Assembly: GCA_033855775.1 (NCBI GenBank)
Contig: JAWVFT010000005.1
Coordinates: 42,627 to 106,626, forward strand
From: DASVTR01 sp033855775
GTDB taxonomy: Bacteria; Acidobacteriota; Blastocatellia; Pyrinomonadales; Pyrinomonadaceae
Length of the DNA: 64,000 nucleotides
Direction of reading: 5' to 3'
Each line of letters begins with the position of its first letter. Position 1 is the first letter of the stretch. This document shows positions 1 to 7,993 of the stretch, piece by piece. Below the pieces are notes generated by a model. That model did no database searches. It was not told where the DNA came from and was given only the letters and a program-made list of their open reading frames with translations. The position numbers and the translations under genes were made by a program.

Positions 1-873
1 GGCAGAATCTCTCCCGGCGATATGGGCATCTGGTCAGACGCGCATGCGGAGGCTTTCAAAGCAATCGCTTCTTTCATCAAATCGCGTGGAGCCGTGCCGG
101 GCATTCAACTGGCGCACGCTGGACGCAAAGCTTCGACCGATGTTCCCTGGCGCGGCGGCAAGCCTTTGAGCCTGGACGAGGGCGGCTGGCAGACTCTCGC
201 GCCGAGTCCGCTGCCTTTCGCTGAAGGCTACGCGGCGCCGCGCGAAATGACCGCGCGCGATATAGAGGAAGTGACGCGCCAGTTTGCGGAGGCCGCGCGT
301 CGCAGCCGCGAAGCCGGATTCGAAGTCGTCGAGATTCACATGGCGCACGGCTACCTGCTGCACGAATTTCTCTCGCCGCTTTCGAATCAAAGAAGGGACG
401 AGTACGGCGGGACGCTCGCCGCGCGTGCGCAGTTTCCGCTGAAGGTGACGGAGGCCGTGCGTCGTCAGTTTCCAGACTCGCTGCCCGTCTTCGTTCGCAT
501 CTCTGCGACTGACTGGGCGGAAGGCGGTTGGGACTTGCCGCAGTCCATACAGTTTTCTCGCTGGCTCAAGGAACTCGGCGTTGACCTCGTTGATTGTTCG
601 AGCGGCGGCCTCGTCCCCGGCGCGAAGATTCCCGTCAAGCCCGGTTATCAAGTTCCATTCGCTGCCGCCATCCGCGCCGAAGCCGCGATTGCCACCGGAG
701 CCGTCGGGATGATTACCGAAGCGGCGCAAGCCGAGCAGATTATTTCGAGCGGCGAAGCAGACGTTGTTCTGCTGGCCCGCGCGATGCTGCGCGACCCGTA
801 CTGGGCATATCATGCGGCGAAAGAACTCGGAGCCGACGCGCCCTGGTGGCCCGCGCAGTATGGCCGCGCCTAG
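1..873 (+). CDS. Old Yellow Enzyme family NADH:flavin oxidoreductase, 5'-truncated by window edge
   Basis: FMN-dependent ene-reductase of the YqjM/2,4-dienoyl-CoA reductase type, predicted cytoplasmic, reducing activated C=C bonds with NAD(P)H. The reading frame is open from base 1, and the first residues (GRISPGDMGIW) already match the inner part of the barrel, so the true start lies upstream; the ATG at 22 is internal. Visible features are the substrate-binding HMAHGYLLHEF segment with the paired histidines (bases 337-348), the following SNQRRDEYGG motif, and the FMN-phosphate-binding end (GMITEAAQAEQII then VLLARAMLRDPYW). About 290 of the usual 340-370 residues are present. The gene faces the next gene, with a terminator at 1079-1109. 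The physiological substrate cannot be told from sequence. Confidence 0.9.
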   Translation, partial: GRISPGDMGIWSDAHAEAFKAIASFIKSRGAVPGIQLAHAGRKASTDVPWRGGKPLSLDEGGWQTLAPSPLPFAEGYAAPREMTARDIEEVTRQFAEAARRSREAGFEVVEIHMAHGYLLHEFLSPLSNQRRDEYGGTLAARAQFPLKVTEAVRRQFPDSLPVFVRISATDWAEGGWDLPQSIQFSRWLKELGVDLVDCSSGGLVPGAKIPVKPGYQVPFAAAIRAEAAIATGAVGMITEAAQAEQIISSGEADVVLLARAMLRDPYWAYHAAKELGADAPWWPAQYGRA

Positions 874-947
874 AGCTTTAGAAGTCTCTGACAAGACAGC
901 AAAAACGGGCGAATGTTCCGCTCCCCGCCTTTGACAGAAAGTTTCTC

Positions 948-1115
948 TTGACAAGAAATTTTAAATGAATAAAATTCGCGGCAACCAGGGCGTTGCCGCG
1001 TGCGGTGTGAGGACGTAAGCGGCCCAGAGGCTGAAGGTCTCCGCCCCCTCATAATCTCCCATAGCTGATTATGAGAGGAAAGGCGCGTGAGGTGAGGACA
1101 CGCGCCTTTCGCCTT
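948..1115 (+). other. Hairpin-rich intergenic stretch; possible small RNA
   Basis: The gap between two convergent genes (874-1213) holds more than a simple terminator. A promoter-like TTGACA (948-953) and AAAATT (971-976), 17 bases apart, are followed by three stem-loops: 977-985/992-1000, 1048-1056/1067-1075 and 1079-1089/1099-1109. The last is a good intrinsic terminator. This layout would give a transcript of about 130 bases. I recognise no known RNA family. It may equally be two overlapping terminators serving the flanking genes. Confidence 0.25.
977..1000 (-). terminator. Likely terminator of the amidohydrolase gene
   Basis: A perfect 9-bp stem (CGCGGCAAC/GTTGCCGCG) with a 6-base loop. 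Read on the minus strand it is followed by AATTTTATT, the U-rich tail expected downstream of the leftward gene ending at 1214. Confidence 0.45.
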
Positions 1116-1117
1116 TT
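1079..1117 (+). terminator. Intrinsic terminator downstream of the OYE gene
   Basis: A perfect 11-bp stem, AAAGGCGCGTG (1079-1089) with CACGCGCCTTT (1099-1109), a 9-base loop, and CGCCTTTT directly after it. It is the strongest hairpin in this gap. Confidence 0.7.
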
Positions 1118-1213
1118 AGCTGCTACTGCTCGCGCGCCTTTGCGTCGCGTTCAAACGCTCTGCCGCAAACTTAAAAAAAATCGGGCGACAGTTTGACTAA
1201 CAAGAGCCAGAGC

Positions 1214-2470
1214 TTACTTGCCATGCTTTATCACCTTGCCGTCTTTCATGACGAACGAGACTTGCTTGAGCGTCTGTATGTTATCAAGCGGATTTTCCGG
1301 CGTGGCGATAATGTCTGCGGCCAGGCCCGCGACGATGGCGCCGCGTTCCTTTTCGACCCCGAGCAGTCGCGCCGAGTTTATCGTCATCATGCGCAGGATT
1401 TCAGCGGCGGGCATCCCGACCTTCACGTAGTTCTCTATGAAGTCGAGGGCATACGCGCCGCGTGATTTGTCTGGCCGCGCCAGCAGGACATCCGTGCCGA
1501 AGGCCATCGTCACGCCAAGCTTGTAAGCGCGCTGCAAGCGTTCATAAAAACGCGGGAAGAGCCTCGGCCCATAGCCTTGCTCCTGCGCAATCGCTTCTGG
1601 AAAGTCTGTCCCGACCAGCACGGTTCCCATCTTCTTCATCAACTCAAGCGTCTCGTTCGTCATCCCTTGCCCGTGCTCGACGGAAGCGACTCCGCCTAGA
1701 ATCGCGTTGCGCGCGCCGGCATCCGTGCCGCAATGCGCCGCCACCTTCAAGCCGGATTTCGCCGCCTCCGCCACGATGAGCTTCACGTCCTCGACAGAGT
1801 AAATATACTCCTGATCGTCCATCACGATTTTAATCACCTTCGCCCCGTAATGTATGTTGCGGCGAACGGCTTTCAATATCTCGTCGTGGGTGTCCGCATA
1901 GATGTATTCATTGTCGTAAACGTCCGGGCGTCCCGGCCTCAGTTGCCATTGACCGCCGAAGGGCGAGATGATTTGCCCCGCGTTGATGATGGTCGGGCCG
2001 GGGACGAGGCCGTTCTCAATCGCAAGGCGCAGGGAAGTGTCCGCATAATCCGGCGCGTTGCCGACATCGCGGATGGTCGTGAAGCCTGCTTCCAGCATCC
2101 CGCGCGCGTTGGCGACGCCGCGAATCGTGCGCAGGCTGACGGGCAACAAGGCTTCCTCCACGGGCGTCACACGCGCGCTCGGCCTCCAGGTCATCAGCAT
2201 GTGCGTGTGACAGTCGAACAAGCCCGGCAGCACGGTCGCCTTCGAGAGGTCTATGACCGTGGCCCCGGCAGGGATTGGCAACCCTGAGCCGACGGCCTTG
2301 ATTTTTCTGCCTTCGACGATGATGACCTGATTCGACGCCGCCGTCCCGGTTTCAGGATTCACCAACTTGCCTGCCTTGATGACGACGACTTGGGCTTGCC
2401 CCGCGGAAATGGGCAAGAGCAGGAAAACGACGACACGAATGAGGGCGAACAGAGCGGGCGAAGCTTTCAT
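1214..2470 (-). CDS. Secreted amidohydrolase, imidazolonepropionase/Xaa-Pro dipeptidase-like
   Basis: Metal-dependent hydrolase of the COG1228 amidohydrolase superfamily, probably acting on C-N bonds of peptides or cyclic amides outside the cytoplasm. The 418-residue product starts with MKASPALF and a hydrophobic signal peptide ending near AGQAQ. This start has a Shine-Dalgarno GGAG seven bases upstream; an upstream extension to 2566 lacks one and would bury the signal. Metal ligands are visible: HTH in LPGLFDCHTHML (H88, H90), KIVMDD around the bridging-lysine region, HCGTDAG, SVEHGQG and the final FGTDVLL aspartate. Family members are often called prolidases, but the exact substrate is unknown. 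It stands alone on the minus strand between convergent and divergent neighbours. Confidence 0.88.
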   Translation of the reverse strand: MKASPALFALIRVVVFLLLPISAGQAQVVVIKAGKLVNPETGTAASNQVIIVEGRKIKAVGSGLPIPAGATVIDLSKATVLPGLFDCHTHMLMTWRPSARVTPVEEALLPVSLRTIRGVANARGMLEAGFTTIRDVGNAPDYADTSLRLAIENGLVPGPTIINAGQIISPFGGQWQLRPGRPDVYDNEYIYADTHDEILKAVRRNIHYGAKVIKIVMDDQEYIYSVEDVKLIVAEAAKSGLKVAAHCGTDAGARNAILGGVASVEHGQGMTNETLELMKKMGTVLVGTDFPEAIAQEQGYGPRLFPRFYERLQRAYKLGVTMAFGTDVLLARPDKSRGAYALDFIENYVKVGMPAAEILRMMTINSARLLGVEKERGAIVAGLAADIIATPENPLDNIQTLKQVSFVMKDGKVIKHGK

Positions 2471-2685
2471 TGTTTCTCCATGATGCTGGCTGATGCGTCC
2501 GGCGACGAACGAAAATTCAGGACTTACAGAGCCGCAGTATATACTCCTTCGCCCGCACGGCCGCAAAGATTAAGGCCATAATTGCGCGGAAAAGGCGAGG
2601 GCGCGCGAAAGAACGTGCGAAAGAAAAAGCGCGTTGAGAGCCTTGCCTTTCAGCCGCCGCCCGCGCCCGCTTGGAAAATAAGCTC

Positions 2686-2728
2686 TTGACAATCGCGCGA
2701 ATAAGAATAAAATACGAGCGTTCGTTTT
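2686..2728 (+). promoter_or_regulatory. tetR promoter with overlapping operator
   Basis: TTGACA (2686-2691), 16 bases, then TAAAAT (2708-2713) form a good sigma-70 promoter 28 bases before the tetR start. Overlapping the -10 end and the start site is ATACGAGCGTTCGTTTT (2712-2728). Nearly the same 17-mer occurs at 3479-3495 before the TonB receptor, which suggests a site for autorepression by the TetR protein. Confidence 0.6.
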
Positions 2729-2741
2729 CCTATGCCGCCGC

Positions 2742-3425
2742 ATGCCCAAACTGAGCCATGAAGTAATCGAGGAGAAGAAAGGTCGCATCGAGGAGGCGGC
2801 CCGGCAGCTATTTATCAAGCAGGGCTTTCATGCCACTTCGATGCGCGACATCGCTGGCCGGACGGGAACTTCGCTCGGCAATCTATACAACTACTATCGC
2901 ACCAAAGAGGAAATCCTCGAATCCATCACCCGCAAGTACCAGAAGGTGATTGACGCGCGGCTGCGCGCCATGTTCGACGACATCGAGGAGCCTTTTCAGC
3001 CGGAGAGCCTGATTAAGTTTGGCGGGCTGGTCAAAGAGATGGTCAACGACCATCACGACTTCTGGCTGCTGATGTACATAGACGTGTTGGAGTTTGAGAA
3101 TCGCCACTTTCGCAAGATGTTCGAGGGCTTGGCCCGCAATCTGCGCCGCCGCTTCAGCGGCTACTTCGCGGAGTTGAAAGCGAGCGGCGCGCTCTATGAC
3201 GGCATTGACCCGGCGGTCGGCTTCACAGCCGCTTACATGCAGTTCTTCAACTATTTTCTGGTCGAGAAGCTGTTCGGCGGCAATCGCCACTTCGGCATCA
3301 GCGACGATCAGGTGATTGCGAAATTGACGGAGATTTTTTGTCGCGGCGTGCTGCGTCCTGAGAAAGTCAAGTGGCCGCAGCCGCGCGCGAGCCGGAAGAA
3401 ATTGTCCGCCGCGCGGCGGAAATAA
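2742..3425 (+). CDS. TetR/AcrR family transcriptional regulator
   Basis: One-component repressor of 227 residues, the usual size for the family. The N-terminal 60 residues form the TetR DNA-binding domain: IEEAARQLFIKQGFHATSMR, then DIAGRTGTSLGNLYNYYRTK as the helix-turn-helix with its typical YNYY recognition-helix end. The rest is a helical ligand-binding domain rich in aromatic and hydrophobic residues, as in FadR/acyl-CoA-responsive members. The C-terminus is basic (SRKKLSAARRK). It lies just ahead of the TonB receptor and the acyl-metabolism genes and shares an operator-like 17-mer with the receptor, so it probably controls itself and that receptor. An acyl-CoA ligand is inference from context only. 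The leader is very short and shows no clear Shine-Dalgarno. Confidence 0.93.
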   Translation: MPKLSHEVIEEKKGRIEEAARQLFIKQGFHATSMRDIAGRTGTSLGNLYNYYRTKEEILESITRKYQKVIDARLRAMFDDIEEPFQPESLIKFGGLVKEMVNDHHDFWLLMYIDVLEFENRHFRKMFEGLARNLRRRFSGYFAELKASGALYDGIDPAVGFTAAYMQFFNYFLVEKLFGGNRHFGISDDQVIAKLTEIFCRGVLRPEKVKWPQPRASRKKLSAARRK

Positions 3426-3478
3426 ATCACAGTTTATGGAGCGCGATAAGAAGCGCTCTTCTCGTGCTAAGGAAATAA

Positions 3479-3495
3479 AAACGTACGTTCGTTTT
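3479..3495 (+). promoter_or_regulatory. Predicted TetR operator before the TonB receptor
   Basis: AAACGTACGTTCGTTTT matches the element overlapping the tetR promoter (2712-2728) at 14 of 17 positions and contains the palindrome ACGTACGT. It sits 57 bases before the receptor start. I could not identify convincing -35/-10 boxes here. Confidence 0.5.
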
Positions 3496-3552
3496 TATCT
3501 GGAGCGGCTCTCCCCGTTCACCACTGGAAGCTCATCGCAGGAGGTATTCTTT

Positions 3553-6500
3553 ATGTTTCGCAGCAGATGGTTTGTGATGTTGATGCTGGTCGGCGTCATG
3601 TTTTCGGGCGCGAGCCGGAGGGCGTTCGCGCAAGGGGCGACGGGGCAACTGAGCGGCACGGTCGTTGACCAGAACGGGGCGGTTGTGCAGAGCGCGACCG
3701 TCATGGCGCGGAATGCCGACACCGCGCTCGAACGCACGGCGACGACCGGCGACGACGGCGCGTTTGCCATTCAACTGCTGCCGCCCGGCGCGTATCGCGT
3801 CGAAGTCAGCGCCGCAGGATTCGCGACAACCGTTGTCGAGAACGTGCGCGTGCAGATTACCGAGACGGCGACGGTGAGCGTCACGCTCGGCGTCGGCGGG
3901 GCAAGCGTGACGGTGACGGCAGACCCGCCGACGACGCAGCTTGAAAGCTCGCAGGTCGGGCGCGTCATTGACGAGCGCGCGATTAGCCAACTGCCGCTCC
4001 CGACGCGCAACTTTCAACAACTGCTGACGCTCTCGCCCGGCGCGGTGTCCAGCGTCTCGAACAACACCGAACTCGGTCGCGGCGACGTGACCGTCTCTGT
4101 GAACGGGCAGCGCACGACCTCCAACAACATTCGCATCAACGGCATCGACGCCAACTCGGTCGGCACCAATTCGACGCCGAACCTCGCCGTGCCAGCGACC
4201 GATAGCTTGCAGGAATTTATCGTGCAGACCTCGACCTACGACGCTTCCCACGGGCGCAACGCGGGCGGCAACATAGAGGCCGTCACGAAGTCTGGCACCA
4301 ACGAGTTGCACGGCAATCTCTACGAATTTTTCCGTAATGAAAAGTTGAACGCCAACGACTTCTTTCTTAACTCGGCTGGTCGCCCGCGCCCGGTCTTTCG
4401 TCGCAATCAATTTGGCGGCACCATCGGCGGCCCCATCATCAACGACAAGTTCTTCTTCTTCGGCTCGTATCAGGGAACGCGCGAGCGCAACGGCGCGTCG
4501 CTCAACAACAGCTTGACGTTTCCGTTTATAGACCCGCGCCTGACGGACAACAATCGCACGGCTGCTGGCTTGGCCGCCGCCTTCGGCCTCACCCCGGCGC
4601 AGATAAGCCCGGTCGCGCTGGCTCTCTTGCAGGCGCGGCTTTCGAACGGCCAGCTTGCGATTCCGTCCGCCGCCACGCCTTCGGGCCTGACGCCCATCTC
4701 CGGCGTCTCGACGTTCCGCGAAAACCAGTTCAACCTCAATCTGGACTACACGCTCAACGACAAACACACGCTCTCCGGCAAAGGCTTCTTCGCTTCGAAT
4801 CCGACGAAGCAATCGAACTACAACTTCGCGGGCCTCGGCAACGGCAACCAGCAACTTCCGGGCTTCGGCGGCAGCCTCGACATTATTCAAACGCTCTTCT
4901 CGTTGACGGACACCTACGTCATCAATCCGAACGTCGTCAACCAAGCCCGCATCGGGTTCAGTCGCCTGCGCGTCACCTCCTTGCCGGAAGAGCCTTTCAC
5001 GGCTTCTTCGCTCGGCATCACGAATCCGCTCGGCGCGGCATTCGGCGGCGTGCCGACCATCTTCGTGACCGGACAATTTTCGCTCGGCTCGTCGCCGCTC
5101 GCAGACCAATCTTCGCGCATCAACACGTTCACGGTTAACGATACAGTCTCCTTCAACATCGGTCGTCATCGCCTGCGCGCGGGCGGCGAGTTTCGACCGT
5201 CGAGGGTTGATTTCTACTTCAACGCCTTCACGCGCGGGCAGATTAATTTTCCGACCTTCAGCAGTTTTCTGACGGGCGGCTCTGCGACTGCTCCCGGCGT
5301 CTCGATTATCGGTTCCGGCGTCTTCGACCGTTCGCTGCGGACTGACGACTTCGCGGCCTTCATTCAAGACGACTTCAAAGTCAACGACCGTCTGACGCTC
5401 AACCTCGGCTTGCGCTACGACGTGTTCACCTTCCCGCGCGACATACGCGGGCGGCTCGTCAATTTCATCCCCGAACAATTTCGCGCCGGAACCGCCGTCG
5501 CTCCGGCTGGCCCGCCGAACGGCATCGTGCAGGCGGGCAATGGAACGCTGACCGGTGTGCCTACCGTCGGCGATACTTTGATTCCGACCGACAAGAACAA
5601 CCTTGCGCCGCGCGTCGGCCTCGCTTATCGCCTGACAGATTCCGACCGCATGGTCCTGCGCGCGGGTTACGGCATCTATTACGACCGGCCCTCGACGCGC
5701 TTGATTAACACGCAGCTTTTCAACTATCCGTACCTTGCCATCGGCGTCGGCCTTGTCGCGCCCATCCCGCTTCCGGTCTTCCGCTCGTTCACGAATCCGT
5801 TCATCGCCGTGCCGTCGCCGGGAGCGTTCCCCGTGTCGCCGACGATTCCGTCGCCGCTCAACTCTTTGTCGCCGCTCGGCGTGCCCATCTCCGGCTTGTT
5901 CATCGACCAGAATTTGCGCACGCCCTACGTGCAGCAATACAACGTCAACGTGCAATACGAGTTCATCAAGAACTGGCTGCTCGAAGTCGGCTACGTCGGG
6001 GCGAAGGGGACGAAGCTGTTGCAGGTCGCCACGCTCAATCAAGCGTCTTACAATCCCGCGACGGGCCTCTTCAACCCGCCGCCGTTCGGCGCATTCGTCT
6101 CGACCAATCGCAACGTGACGGGCGGCGTGCAGCAGGTTCGTTCCGACGGCAACTCGCGCTACAACTCGCTGCAAGTGAGCGTCACCAAGCGCTTCAGCCA
6201 AGGCTTGCAACTGCTCTCGGCCTACACCTACGGCAAGTCCGAAGACACATATTCCGGCACGGGCTTGAATGAACTGACGACCGTTCCCGGCGACCAACTC
6301 GACTTCAGCGGCAATCGTGGCCCGTCCGATTACGACCGTCGCCATCGCTTCGTCACCAGCTTCGTCTACGACCTGCCGAAGTTCAATTTCGAATCGCGCC
6401 TTGCGCGCGCCGTCTTCAACAATTTCCAGTTCAACGGCATCGTCACCTTGCAGACCGGGACGCCTTTTTCGATTATCGAATCGAACGGCACCTCCGTCAT

Positions 6501-6906
6501 CCAGCGCGCCAACCTCGCGCCCGGATTTTCCGGCAGCATCGAAGGCAGCGGCCCTACAGACCCGCAGAACTTGTTCTTCAACACGGCTGCCTTCACGCGC
6601 TCGACGCTCTTTCTCGTCGGCACGACGCGCAATCCCAACTTCGACCCCAACGCGCCCTTCGGCAACACCGGGCGCAATCTGCTCTACGGGCCGGGGCAGA
6701 AGAACGTTGACTTTGCCATCGTCAAGTTTCTGCCCTTCACGGAGCGCTTGCGCGGCGAGTTTCGCACGGAGTTCTTCAATCTCTTCAACTTCGTTAACTT
6801 CGCCAATCCGGGCAGCAACATTCTCGTCCCCGCCACGTTCGGGCGCATTACTTCGACGAGCGCCGGCCCGCGCGTCATTCAATTCGCGTTCAAGCTCAAC
6901 TTCTAA
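3553..6906 (+). CDS. Oar-like TonB-dependent receptor with carboxypeptidase regulatory-like domain
   Basis: Outer-membrane beta-barrel protein of 1117 residues, typical of the very large Oar/SusC-like receptors of Acidobacteriota. The start chosen (MFRSRWFVMLML) has a perfect AGGAGG at 3539-3544 and opens a signal peptide ending around RAFAQ; the frame continues upstream to 3436 but without a site. After the signal comes a CarboxypepD_reg-like beta-sandwich (GQLSGTVVDQNGAVVQSATV, about residues 25-110). A plug domain follows (QLPLPTRNFQQLLTLSPGAV, VSVNGQRTTSNNIRINGID, SGTNELHGNLYEFFRNEKLN), then a long barrel ending in an aromatic C-terminus (VIQFAFKLNF), the usual BAM signal. The transported substrate is unknown. 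Proximity to tetR and lipid genes suggests a hydrophobic or acyl-containing nutrient. Confidence 0.93.
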   Translation: MFRSRWFVMLMLVGVMFSGASRRAFAQGATGQLSGTVVDQNGAVVQSATVMARNADTALERTATTGDDGAFAIQLLPPGAYRVEVSAAGFATTVVENVRVQITETATVSVTLGVGGASVTVTADPPTTQLESSQVGRVIDERAISQLPLPTRNFQQLLTLSPGAVSSVSNNTELGRGDVTVSVNGQRTTSNNIRINGIDANSVGTNSTPNLAVPATDSLQEFIVQTSTYDASHGRNAGGNIEAVTKSGTNELHGNLYEFFRNEKLNANDFFLNSAGRPRPVFRRNQFGGTIGGPIINDKFFFFGSYQGTRERNGASLNNSLTFPFIDPRLTDNNRTAAGLAAAFGLTPAQISPVALALLQARLSNGQLAIPSAATPSGLTPISGVSTFRENQFNLNLDYTLNDKHTLSGKGFFASNPTKQSNYNFAGLGNGNQQLPGFGGSLDIIQTLFSLTDTYVINPNVVNQARIGFSRLRVTSLPEEPFTASSLGITNPLGAAFGGVPTIFVTGQFSLGSSPLADQSSRINTFTVNDTVSFNIGRHRLRAGGEFRPSRVDFYFNAFTRGQINFPTFSSFLTGGSATAPGVSIIGSGVFDRSLRTDDFAAFIQDDFKVNDRLTLNLGLRYDVFTFPRDIRGRLVNFIPEQFRAGTAVAPAGPPNGIVQAGNGTLTGVPTVGDTLIPTDKNNLAPRVGLAYRLTDSDRMVLRAGYGIYYDRPSTRLINTQLFNYPYLAIGVGLVAPIPLPVFRSFTNPFIAVPSPGAFPVSPTIPSPLNSLSPLGVPISGLFIDQNLRTPYVQQYNVNVQYEFIKNWLLEVGYVGAKGTKLLQVATLNQASYNPATGLFNPPPFGAFVSTNRNVTGGVQQVRSDGNSRYNSLQVSVTKRFSQGLQLLSAYTYGKSEDTYSGTGLNELTTVPGDQLDFSGNRGPSDYDRRHRFVTSFVYDLPKFNFESRLARAVFNNFQFNGIVTLQTGTPFSIIESNGTSVIQRANLAPGFSGSIEGSGPTDPQNLFFNTAAFTRSTLFLVGTTRNPNFDPNAPFGNTGRNLLYGPGQKNVDFAIVKFLPFTERLRGEFRTEFFNLFNFVNFANPGSNILVPATFGRITSTSAGPRVIQFAFKLNF

Positions 6907-6940
6907 CGCAGAGTTCTATTGAGCTTGATGAACAGGCGAT

Positions 6941-7035
6941 TCAACACAGAGGCGCAGAGGGCGCACAGAGATGACACGGAGGCTTGAATCAATTCTCTGT
7001 GCTTGCTCTGTGTCATCTCTGCGCCGCTGTGTTGA
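6941..7035. repeat. Imperfect intergenic inverted repeat, CACAGAG type
   Basis: The left arm starts at 6941 with TCAACACAGAGGCGCAGAG and ends with GATGACAC at 6977. The right arm 7010-7035 is its reverse complement, apart from one substitution and an 11-base insertion in the left arm. It lies between the receptor stop and the next gene and may also act as a terminator. It resembles low-complexity CACAGAGG repeats seen between genes in several phyla. Confidence 0.6.
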
Positions 7036-7114
7036 AAAATCAGTTGGCACGACACAAGCCGCGAAGAGCGAAGCCGCTTCGCTATCACGGCGGATGTAAA
7101 CTAAACTTCGGAAC

Positions 7115-7927
7115 ATGCCAAAAATTCGGACAGGAGAGATAGAGCTTTACTACGAAGAGCATGGCGCGGGCGTGCCGCTTGTGCTCATTCCCGGCTTCAG
7201 TAACGGCCTCTGGATTTGGTTCAAGCAAATTCCTGCGCTCGCGCAAAAGTTTCGCGTCATCGTCTTCGACCCGCGCGGCATCGCTCGTTCCGCCGCGCCG
7301 GACCAACCCATCAGCATTCGCATGATTGCCGATGACGTGGCCGCGCTCCTGCGTGAGCTTCGTTTAGAACGCGCGCACATTCTGGGAGCTTCGTTCGGCG
7401 GCTTCGTCGCGCAGGAATTTGCGCTCGCCTATCCGCTGATGACCGAGAGCCTGGCTCTCTGCTGCACCAGTTTCGGCGGGCCGAATCACGTTCCGCCGCC
7501 GCTCACGACGCTGCAAGCCATCGCTTCAACTAAGGGCTTGAACACGGAAGACCGCGTTCGAGAAAATCTGCTGCTCGCTTTTTCCGGCGACTATTTGAAA
7601 GAGCAGCGCGCCGAAGTCGAACGGGTCATCGAACTGCGCGCGGCCAATCCCGTTCCCGAATATGCTTACCAGCATCAGCTACAGGCGGCGATTGTTTTCA
7701 ACACAGAGGCTAGAGTCTCCGAGATAAAAGCGCCCACGCTCGTCCTGACCGGAAGCCTCGACATCATCGTTCCCTACGTCAATTCGCTGAATCTCGCGGC
7801 CCGCATTCCCGGCGCGCGGCTGCGCATCATCGAAGGCGGCAGCCACACGTTTTTCATCGAGCGCGCCGCAGAGTTCAATCAAGCGGTCATAGAGTTTATC
7901 GAGAGCACAAGCGCGGCGGCGGCTTAA
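7115..7927 (+). CDS. Alpha/beta hydrolase
   Basis: Cytoplasmic alpha/beta-hydrolase of 270 residues without a signal peptide. The oxyanion loop VLIPGFSNGLWIW, the nucleophile elbow GASFGGF (serine near residue 92), the acid in LTGSLDIIVP and the histidine in EGGSHTFFIE make a full catalytic triad. It is the first gene of a same-strand series with a KASIII-like protein, an acyl-CoA synthetase and a MaoC hydratase, so an ester or thioester of a long-chain acyl compound is a reasonable guess for the substrate. The Shine-Dalgarno is weak. Sequence alone does not separate esterase, thioesterase or C-C hydrolase. Confidence 0.88.
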   Translation: MPKIRTGEIELYYEEHGAGVPLVLIPGFSNGLWIWFKQIPALAQKFRVIVFDPRGIARSAAPDQPISIRMIADDVAALLRELRLERAHILGASFGGFVAQEFALAYPLMTESLALCCTSFGGPNHVPPPLTTLQAIASTKGLNTEDRVRENLLLAFSGDYLKEQRAEVERVIELRAANPVPEYAYQHQLQAAIVFNTEARVSEIKAPTLVLTGSLDIIVPYVNSLNLAARIPGARLRIIEGGSHTFFIERAAEFNQAVIEFIESTSAAAA

Positions 7928-7993
7928 AGGCTGTCCGACTCAAATCGTCTTGCTCGCTGCTCACAAAGCGCCAAAGGTTAGCCGAATCATTTT

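Noticed and set aside
1041..1078. tRNA-Met-like CTCATAA sequence in the hairpin region
   Set aside because: The flanks do not form an anticodon stem or a cloverleaf, and there is no T-loop sequence; it is one arm of a simple hairpin.
3532..6882. Long open frame (over 1100 codons) on the minus strand opposite the TonB receptor
   Set aside because: It is a mirror of the receptor's strong codon bias. The product is a low-complexity Arg/Val/Glu-rich string with no domain, while the plus strand has clear signal, plug and barrel motifs.
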